From Actinomycetota bacterium (lineage in GTDB: Bacteria; Actinomycetota; Acidimicrobiia; Acidimicrobiales; Microtrichaceae): a stretch of 9,597 nt of DNA. The translations under genes and the position numbers were made by a program. Shown in pieces: positions 5,430-9,597 of this stretch (position 1 is its first letter; the number at the start of each line of letters is the position of its first letter). The notes below the pieces were generated by a model. It worked only from the letters and a program-made list of their open reading frames with translations. It was not told the DNA's origin and did no database searches. The stretch is taken from assembly GCA_005777415.1 (NCBI GenBank), contig SXMI01000156.1, positions 1 through 9,597 of the forward strand, in the 5' to 3' direction.

Positions 5430-7025
5430 CTAGGTTCCGACCCGATCGACCTGGGGGAGCGTCCCCGTGGGAAGGTCCCGGGGCCAACCCTGCCGGCGCC
5501 ACTCCGCCACGGCCGTCGCCACGAACACGGCGTCGGCGACGGCGACGGCGGGGCCGGAGGGTTCCGCGACCTCCACCTCGACGAGCGGCATCTCGGTGGC
5601 CCGGAGGACCCCGAACGACCGGACCGTGAGGTCGTGGACCTCGCCGTCGGTGTCCACGGCGAGCGCCTCGGAGCACACCCAGCCCAGCGCCGCATGGACC
5701 GCGCCGATGCAGTACGAACGCAGGACGACCCGGTCCAGCGGAGCGCCGGCCTCGACGTGCACCCGGACCCGGCCGGCGGAGATCGAGACGGTGGCGCGGC
5801 CACCACCGGGCTGGAGGACCCGCACCCCGTCCCCGTCGAACTCGAGCAGCGGCGATGCCGCACCGGCGGCGGCGCTGAGCAGCACCGCCTCGGCCCAACC
5901 GGCGGCCCGGAGGTGCACCGAGGTGGGAGGGCCGGGCACGTCGACCTCCTCCACGGTCAGGTCGGGTGCTGCGAGCGCCACGGCCTCGGCCAGGCCCGCG
6001 GTCCGGGCGACACGCAGCACGCCGGTCCCGTCGCTGCGCATCCCGCCGGCCACGGGGGGCCGCTTGGCGCTCCGACGGGCGCAGTCCTCGCGGGACCACC
6101 GCAGCGCCACCCGCTCGCCGCGCTCCTCGGCGAGCGCCCGGGCCGCGGCCGGCAAGGGACTGGTCCGCTTGCCGCCGAACGCGCCGCCGTTCGCCGCCGG
6201 GGGGGCCGGGTCACCGCCGGGCTCACACCAGGAGCAGTCGGTCTCCAGGTAGGCCGGGTCGACCCACGAGGTCCGCAGCTCACCGTCCCACGCACCATCG
6301 GGGAGCTCGATCGGCGGCACGGGTTCGAGCGTCGTCCGGCGACCCTGCACCGTCCCGGCCGCCCGCCGCGCCGACGGGAGGTCCGCCGCCACGACCCACC
6401 GGTCCGGTGCGGCCGGATCGGGCACCCCCACGGGCGTCCCGTCCGGGACCGTGTCCGCTGCGAACCCTGCACGACCGAGCACGATCTCGGCGCCGACCCG
6501 CTGGGGGGCGCCGAGCTCCAGGCTGGCCCGGTCACCCGCCGCCGCCTCATCTCGGGCCACCTCGTCGCGGGCCACATCGTCAACCGGTCCCGCCGCCATC
6601 AGCTGCGCGGCCTCGACGATCGTCTGCCAACCGGTGCACCGGCAGAGGTGAGCTGCCAGGGCCCGCTCCACCGCGGCGCGGTCCTCGAGCGCACCACCCC
6701 GGGACCGGAGCCCCTCGAGCCGGACGATGATGCCCGGGGTGCAGAACCCGCACTGCGAGGCACCGGTCGCGCTGAAGGCCCGCTGCCAACGACCACGGTC
6801 CTCGGCCGGCAGGCCGTCCAGGGTGGTGATCTCGCGTCCGAGCACTCGTCGCAACGGGGTCACGCACGCCACCCGCGGGGCACCGTCGACGAGCACGGTG
6901 CAACAACCGCACTGTCCCTGCGGGGCGCAGCCGTCCTCGACCGAGCGGATCCCCAGTGCCCGGAGTGCGTCGAGCAGGGTCTCCGCGCCGTCCGGCGGCA
7001 CCACCTCCCGTCCGTCGACCCGCAT
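5430..7025 (-). CDS. [2Fe-2S] domain fused to a shortened xanthine dehydrogenase-type molybdopterin domain
   Basis: A 531-residue protein combining two subunit types of the xanthine dehydrogenase/aldehyde oxidase family. Residues 1-140 are a complete small subunit: a ferredoxin-like cluster site (C33, C39, C41/C42, C54 in DGCAPQGQCGCCTV and beyond) and a second helical cluster site (QCGFCTPG, C92/C95; HLCRCTGW, C128/C130). Residues ~175-525 resemble a condensed large subunit: RVGAEIVLGRAGFAAD, AYLETDC, NGGAFGGKR (279-287), LRWSREDCARRSAKRPP, then RSYCIGAVHAALGWVCSEAL and LRATEMPLVEVEV. True large subunits have ~700-780 residues, and the C-terminal GxGE segment carrying the catalytic Glu is not visible. 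No FAD domain is present. The start is supported by GGAGG six bases upstream. It may be a minimal oxidoreductase or a non-catalytic derivative; no substrate can be named. Codon use is like the neighbours. Confidence 0.8.
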   Translation of the reverse strand: MRVDGREVVPPDGAETLLDALRALGIRSVEDGCAPQGQCGCCTVLVDGAPRVACVTPLRRVLGREITTLDGLPAEDRGRWQRAFSATGASQCGFCTPGIIVRLEGLRSRGGALEDRAAVERALAAHLCRCTGWQTIVEAAQLMAAGPVDDVARDEVARDEAAAGDRASLELGAPQRVGAEIVLGRAGFAADTVPDGTPVGVPDPAAPDRWVVAADLPSARRAAGTVQGRRTTLEPVPPIELPDGAWDGELRTSWVDPAYLETDCSWCEPGGDPAPPAANGGAFGGKRTSPLPAAARALAEERGERVALRWSREDCARRSAKRPPVAGGMRSDGTGVLRVARTAGLAEAVALAAPDLTVEEVDVPGPPTSVHLRAAGWAEAVLLSAAAGAASPLLEFDGDGVRVLQPGGGRATVSISAGRVRVHVEAGAPLDRVVLRSYCIGAVHAALGWVCSEALAVDTDGEVHDLTVRSFGVLRATEMPLVEVEVAEPSGPAVAVADAVFVATAVAEWRRQGWPRDLPTGTLPQVDRVGT

Positions 7026-7031
7026 CCGGTT

Positions 7032-7036
7032 CCTCC
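7032..7036 (-). promoter_or_regulatory. Ribosome binding site of the fusion gene
   Basis: GGAGG on the minus strand, 6 bases before the ATG at 7023-7025. The strong site fixes the start of the fusion protein and shows it is not leaderless, unlike the divergent lipoprotein gene. Confidence 0.75.
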
Positions 7037-7108
7037 CGAACTCGACCGCACCCGGAACCCGGGTGGACTCCCAGCATGCAGCACCTGCCGCTGCCGACGT
7101 GACCCTCC

Positions 7109-7123
7109 GGACCGGTACGGTCC
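7109..7123. promoter_or_regulatory. Inverted repeat over the lipoprotein -10 region
   Basis: GGACCG-GTA-CGGTCC, two perfect 6-bp arms around 3 bases, covers the candidate -10 box of the plus-strand lipoprotein gene in the 103-base gap to the divergent fusion gene. It is placed where a repressor would block transcription. No regulator can be named and chance is possible in this base composition. Confidence 0.3.
7116..7121 (+). promoter_or_regulatory. Candidate -10 box for leaderless lipoprotein transcript
   Basis: TACGGT followed by 7 bases and then the GTG at 7129. There is no clear ribosome binding site before that GTG. It repeats the arrangement found at nadE, glnA, the SufR-like gene and mrp. 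Confidence 0.4.
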
Positions 7124-7128
7124 TCGGC

Positions 7129-8031
7129 GTGACATCGGACAGCGTCGTCGGCCGCCGTGAGGCGATCCGCCTGGCGATGATGGGACTCGGACTCGGCGCC
7201 CTGACCGCCGGGTGCCGGAGTCAGGGCAGTGCCACGGTCGAGGCCGGCCCCGACGCCACCCTTCCCTTCCGACTCGTGGCGTCATTCCCCACGGGAGTGC
7301 CCTACGTGGCGGCCGGTGCCCCAAGTCGTCTGCCGTTCCAGATCGCCCGGCCGGACGGCACGCTCCTCGACGACCTGCCCGCGGTCCTCCCCGCCACCGT
7401 CTGGCGTGACGGCCGACAGCTGGGCGGTCGCGTCGACCTTCCGGCGCGCAGTGACGGGGCCGACGCCGGGTACGTGGCGCTCGAGACGACCTTCGACGAG
7501 CCCGTGGTCCACGAGGTCCGGGTCGCCTTCGACGGCGGGGAGCTGACCGCCCAGGTGCCGGTCGACGACGCCGCGACGGTGGTGACGCCCCAGGTCGGCA
7601 TGCGGATGCCGTCGGCGGCGACCCCGACGACGGAACAGCGCCTGGCCGTGGACCCGATCTGCACCCTGTCGCCGCAGTGCCCGCTGCACGCCGCCTCGCT
7701 CGACGCCGCGCTCGGAGCCGGCGGACCGGTGGCACTGGTCGTGGGGAGCGCCGAGTTCTGCCTGGACCTCCGCTGCGGTCCGACCCTGTCGAACTTCGTC
7801 GAGGTCGCCGCCGGATTCCCGACGGTCACATCGATCCACGCCGAGCCGTACCGGAACCCGAAGTCGGTGCCGGAGCTGCTCGAGGCGGACCCGACGGAGC
7901 TCGTCGAGCTCCTGGCGATCAACTGGGAGCCGGCGATCTTCCTGATCGGCCGCGACGGCGTCATCCGGGCCCGAGCGGATGCCGTCGCCGGGACGGACGA
8001 GCTGCGGACGCTGTTCGGAACGATCGCCTGA
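7129..8031 (+). CDS. Predicted Tat-type lipoprotein with thioredoxin-like domain
   Basis: A 300-residue exported protein. The N-terminus has a twin-arginine pair (VVGRREAIRLAM, R9/R10), a hydrophobic stretch and a lipobox LTAGC with C29 as the predicted lipidated residue, so it should sit outside the membrane. Residues ~40-155 resemble a beta-rich domain I do not recognise. Residues ~175-300 look like a thioredoxin-fold domain: DPICTLSPQCPLH (C178, C184), the strand VALVVGSAEF, then CLDLRCGP (C211, C216), IHAEPY, and WEPAIFLIGRDGVIRARADA, typical of the TlpA/redoxin C-terminal half. The active pair is CxxxxC instead of CxxC, so classic disulfide exchange is uncertain. GTG 7129 was chosen for the signal peptide and the -10 spacing; GTG 7099 is an in-frame alternative. 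It diverges from the fusion gene and converges on the A-type carrier gene. Its redox partner is unknown. Confidence 0.75.
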   Translation: MTSDSVVGRREAIRLAMMGLGLGALTAGCRSQGSATVEAGPDATLPFRLVASFPTGVPYVAAGAPSRLPFQIARPDGTLLDDLPAVLPATVWRDGRQLGGRVDLPARSDGADAGYVALETTFDEPVVHEVRVAFDGGELTAQVPVDDAATVVTPQVGMRMPSAATPTTEQRLAVDPICTLSPQCPLHAASLDAALGAGGPVALVVGSAEFCLDLRCGPTLSNFVEVAAGFPTVTSIHAEPYRNPKSVPELLEADPTELVELLAINWEPAIFLIGRDGVIRARADAVAGTDELRTLFGTIA

Positions 8032-8043
8032 GCCCGCACCGCG

Positions 8044-8059
8044 CCGGAGCGCCGTCCGG
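8044..8059. terminator. Weak hairpin between convergent genes
   Basis: CCGGA and TCCGG form a 5-bp stem around a 6-base loop in the 36-base gap between the lipoprotein stop and the stop of the A-type carrier gene. It is placed where a shared terminator would be expected, but the stem is short and there is no U-tract. Confidence 0.3.
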
Positions 8060-8067
8060 GGAACGGG

Positions 8068-8388
8068 TCAGCTGAAGGACTGACCGCAGCCGCAGGTGCG
8101 CTGGGCGTTCGGGTTCGTGATGGCGAAGCCCGACTCGTCGAGGCCGTCCTTGTAGTCGAGCGTCGCACCGTGGAGCAGCTGGGCGCTCGACTGGTCGACC
8201 ACGACCCGAACGTCACCGAACTCCTGAGTCAGGTCGTCGGCGGCCACGTCGGTGTCGAAGAACATCTCGTAGGCGAAGCCGGAGCAGCCACCGGGCCGCA
8301 CGGCCACCCGCAGCGCCAGGGACTCCTCGCCCTCGGCCTCGATGAGCTGGGCCACCTTGGTCGTCGCTGCGTCGGTCAGGGTGATCAT
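8068..8388 (-). CDS. A-type iron-sulfur carrier protein (IscA/ErpA/HesB family)
   Basis: A 106-residue cytosolic protein that carries or inserts Fe-S clusters into apoproteins. The three family cysteines are present: C35 in the GGCSGF motif and the C-terminal TCGCGQSF pair (C99, C101). The start MITLTDAATTKVAQL is typical and is fixed by GGAGG five bases before the ATG. The length is normal. It lies 77 bases after the SufR-like regulator gene on the same strand, with its own candidate promoter, and close to an Mrp-type carrier gene, so the surroundings are Fe-S metabolism. Which subfamily (IscA, SufA or ErpA) cannot be told from this sequence alone; actinobacteria often annotate it as ErpA or HesB. 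It might supply clusters to the [2Fe-2S] fusion protein nearby, but that is only inference. Confidence 0.95.
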   Translation of the reverse strand: MITLTDAATTKVAQLIEAEGEESLALRVAVRPGGCSGFAYEMFFDTDVAADDLTQEFGDVRVVVDQSSAQLLHGATLDYKDGLDESGFAITNPNAQRTCGCGQSFS

Positions 8389-8393
8389 GGCTA

Positions 8394-8398
8394 CCTCC
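8394..8398 (-). promoter_or_regulatory. Ribosome binding site of the A-type carrier gene
   Basis: GGAGG on the minus strand, 5 bases before the ATG at 8386-8388. A good match to the anti-Shine-Dalgarno sequence. Confidence 0.8.
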
Positions 8399-8424
8399 GC
8401 CAGTTGAACGTGGACTGCCCCGGG

Positions 8425-8453
8425 ATTGTACCGGTCGTGGCCGTGGAAAGACA
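8425..8453 (-). promoter_or_regulatory. Promoter of the A-type carrier gene
   Basis: On the minus strand, TACAAT (8425-8430) is a near-consensus -10 box, with a weak -35 (TGTCTT, 8448-8453) at 17 bases. It implies a leader of ~30 bases and lies within the 77-base gap after the SufR-like gene, so the carrier gene can be transcribed independently of that regulator. Confidence 0.55.
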
Positions 8454-8465
8454 GGCGCGTCCGGG

Positions 8466-9152
8466 TCAGTCCAGGCTTCGGATCCCGGCGCAACAGGGCG
8501 AACGGTGCGAGAGGTCGTGGAAGTCCGTGACCTCCGCCCCGCCGAGCTCGTCGACGAACCCCTCGAGCAGGCCCCGGTGCAGGGAGCAGACGACCTCGGG
8601 CTGGCGCTCGGCGAGCTCGGCCAAGGGGCAGTGCCCGAACGCCACCGTCGTCACGTCGTCCTCCACGACCGAGGCCGGGTCGAACCCGAGGTCGTCGAGC
8701 ATGCAGAGCGCCGCATCGACGCACCCGCCCCGTTCGGCCACCGGCCCGTGGGCGAGCCGCTGGCCCTGCCGCCGTCCGGCGGCCGCGGCCGGCTCGGCGT
8801 CGACCCCGGAGTCGACGACGACGTCGAGCAGCATCTGCGCCACCATCGGGAAGACGGGCGGCTCCAGACCGAGCGACGGCGAGTGCGCACTCAGTTCGTA
8901 GAGCTTCTGGGGGCGGCCGACGCCGCCGCTGGTGTCGGGCCGGACATCGAGCAGGCCCACCTCCCGCATCCGCTCGAGGTGGGGCCGGACCGTGTTGGGG
9001 TGGAGGCCCAAGGACGCGGAGACGTCGCCGGTGGCGAGCGGCCGAGGGGACCGGGCCAACTCCAGGTAGATGGCGTAGCGGGTGTTGTCACCGAGCGCCT
9101 TGAGCAGGTCGAGCCGGGAGTGCTCGTCGTCTGCACCCACCCGGCCGCTCAC
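8466..9152 (-). CDS. SufR-like transcriptional regulator with candidate Fe-S-binding cysteines
   Basis: A 228-residue protein. Residues ~12-90 are a winged helix-turn-helix of the ArsR/DeoR-like type: LLKALGDNTRYAIYLELA, then SASLGLHPNTVRPHLERM as the recognition region, and GRPQKLYEL as the wing. The C-terminal half carries a Cys-rich signature, GHCPLAELAERQPEVVCSLH (C175, C189, H192) and SPCCAG (C220, C221). This resembles the cluster-binding region of SufR-family repressors, which sense Fe-S status and control suf genes. It is flanked by an A-type carrier gene and a divergent Mrp-type carrier gene, which supports that role. The GTG at 9150-9152 follows a TAGGGT box by 6 bases; a G-run directly before it could also act as a weak ribosome binding site. 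GTG 9138-9140 is an alternative. Cluster binding is inferred. Confidence 0.82.
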   Translation of the reverse strand: MSGRVGADDEHSRLDLLKALGDNTRYAIYLELARSPRPLATGDVSASLGLHPNTVRPHLERMREVGLLDVRPDTSGGVGRPQKLYELSAHSPSLGLEPPVFPMVAQMLLDVVVDSGVDAEPAAAAGRRQGQRLAHGPVAERGGCVDAALCMLDDLGFDPASVVEDDVTTVAFGHCPLAELAERQPEVVCSLHRGLLEGFVDELGGAEVTDFHDLSHRSPCCAGIRSLD

Positions 9153-9158
9153 CCCCCA

Positions 9159-9164
9159 ACCCTA
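9159..9164 (-). promoter_or_regulatory. Candidate -10 box of the SufR-like gene
   Basis: TAGGGT on the minus strand, followed by 6 bases (TGGGGG) and then the GTG start. Compatible with a leaderless transcript. No clear -35. Confidence 0.4.
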
Positions 9165-9185
9165 CCGCCGACCGTCCGGCCCCCG

Positions 9186-9205
9186 ATCATGATTCCCCGG
9201 CCGGG
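9186..9205. promoter_or_regulatory. Two palindromes in the sufR-like/mrp divergent gap
   Basis: ATCATGAT (9186-9193) and CCCGGCCGGG (9196-9205) are perfect palindromes lying side by side just upstream of the mrp -10 box, in the region where a -35 and spacer would be. They could be operators for the adjacent SufR-like protein. Neither matches the cyanobacterial SufR site CAAC-N6-GTTG. Confidence 0.35.
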
Positions 9206-9210
9206 ACCGG

Positions 9211-9216
9211 TAAAAT
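9211..9216 (+). promoter_or_regulatory. -10 box for leaderless mrp transcript
   Basis: TAAAAT, a near-consensus -10 box and the most A/T-rich hexamer nearby, followed by 6 bases and then the GTG at 9223. There is no ribosome binding site between it and the GTG. The -35 region is unclear. Confidence 0.6.
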
Positions 9217-9222
9217 GCGGCC

Positions 9223-9597
9223 GTGGCTCACGTCCCCCTCCCGACGCCCGAATCGATCACCGAGCTCCTCCGCGGCGTGGTCGACCCGGAACTCGGCTCC
9301 GACATCGTCGAACTGGGCATGGCCAAGGGTGTCCGGGTCGATCCCGACGGCGTGGTGCACGTGACCGTCGCGCTGACGACCTCGGGGTGCCCGTTGCGGG
9401 CGCAGATCCAGCGGGACATCCGGGCCCGGGTCGGGACCCTCCCCGGCGTGACGAAGGTCCGCATGGACTGGTCGGAGCTGACCCAGGAGGAGAAGGCGAC
9501 CGCCATGGAGCGCGCCCGTCGCAACATCGCCGAGCGCGAGGAGCACACGACGGTGCCCGCCCGGACGAAGGTGCTGATGATCGCCTCCGGCAAGGGC
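9223..9597 (+). CDS. Mrp/ApbC-type Fe-S carrier ATPase, 5' part (cut by window end)
   Basis: The first 125 residues of a P-loop Fe-S carrier of the Mrp/ApbC/NBP35 family. Residues ~8-85 are the MIP18/DUF59 domain, with VVDPELGSDIVELGM (19-33) and TTSGCPLRAQI (52-62, C56). A charged linker (~86-113) leads to the start of the ATPase domain, VLMIASGKG, where the window ends inside the expected Walker A motif (SGKGGVGKS). The full protein is usually ~350-380 residues. The GTG start sits 6 bases downstream of TAAAAT, and there is no Shine-Dalgarno sequence, so a leaderless message is likely. It diverges from the SufR-like regulator gene across 70 bases, which suggests shared control. Truncation is due to the window edge and not to mutation. 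Confidence 0.9.
   Translation, partial: MAHVPLPTPESITELLRGVVDPELGSDIVELGMAKGVRVDPDGVVHVTVALTTSGCPLRAQIQRDIRARVGTLPGVTKVRMDWSELTQEEKATAMERARRNIAEREEHTTVPARTKVLMIASGKG

Noticed and set aside
5007..7160. Long plus-strand open frame of 717 codons opposite the fusion and ridA genes
   Set aside because: Its product is low-complexity Arg/Gly/Pro-rich sequence with no motif, while the minus strand has clear family motifs throughout.
8389..9222. Search for the cyanobacterial SufR operator CAAC-N6-GTTG near the SufR-like gene
   Set aside because: Isolated CAAC and GTTG half-sites occur, but no pair with 6-base spacing was seen in either intergenic gap.
9223..9597. Mrp as a truncated pseudogene
   Set aside because: The sequence is intact up to the last base and stops within the Walker A motif only because the window ends.
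1..9597. CRISPR arrays, tRNA or rRNA genes, insertion sequences and attachment sites
   Set aside because: No regularly spaced repeats, transposase motifs or RNA-gene signatures were seen. Intergenic gaps are short and the coding is uniform in base composition.

Overview
The window is high-GC, gene-dense bacterial DNA with many GTG starts, overlapping or nearly touching genes and TANNNT boxes 6-7 bases before start codons. This fits an actinobacterium. The combination of a GSII glutamine synthetase, an atypical OmpR-type regulator and a SufR-like regulator would fit the deep-branching actinobacterial class Acidimicrobiia, but that placement is inference.

Layout. (1) Bases 1-1425 hold most of a glutamine-dependent NAD+ synthetase gene (nadE) on the minus strand. 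It breaks at about 148-159, and bases 1-159 carry a more C-terminal piece of NadE on the opposite strand. The junction is a foldback at a short inverted match, most likely a chimera at a contig end. (2) Bases 1517-4885 are a nitrogen-assimilation module: glnII (GSII, minus) diverges from a GSI-type glnA (plus), and glnA overlaps by one base an OmpR-family regulator with a degenerate receiver, GlnR-like. An 11-bp direct repeat of TGTGAAC lies between the two synthetase genes and looks like an operator for an OmpR/PhoP/GlnR-type protein. (3) Bases 4913-7025 (minus) are a tight three-gene unit: a compact fusion of a [2Fe-2S] subunit with a shortened molybdopterin-type domain, a RidA-family protein, and a 52-residue single-span membrane protein. 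(4) Bases 7129-8031 (plus) encode a predicted Tat-type lipoprotein with a C-terminal thioredoxin-like region. (5) Bases 8068-9597 are an Fe-S cluster group: an A-type carrier (IscA/ErpA/HesB family) and a SufR-like Cys-rich regulator on minus, diverging from an Mrp/ApbC-type carrier cut off by the window end.

How they fit together. The nitrogen module could make glutamine under control of its own regulator, and NadE consumes glutamine for NAD+. The Fe-S group could supply and sense clusters, and the fusion protein carries two predicted [2Fe-2S] sites. No rRNA, tRNA, CRISPR array, transposase or phage gene was seen. The largest gene-free stretch is about 270 bases (between glnII and glnA). The observations most worth following are the nadE inverted junction, the shortened molybdo-hydroxylase-like fusion and its operon, and the glnII/glnA/regulator module with its direct-repeat operator candidate.
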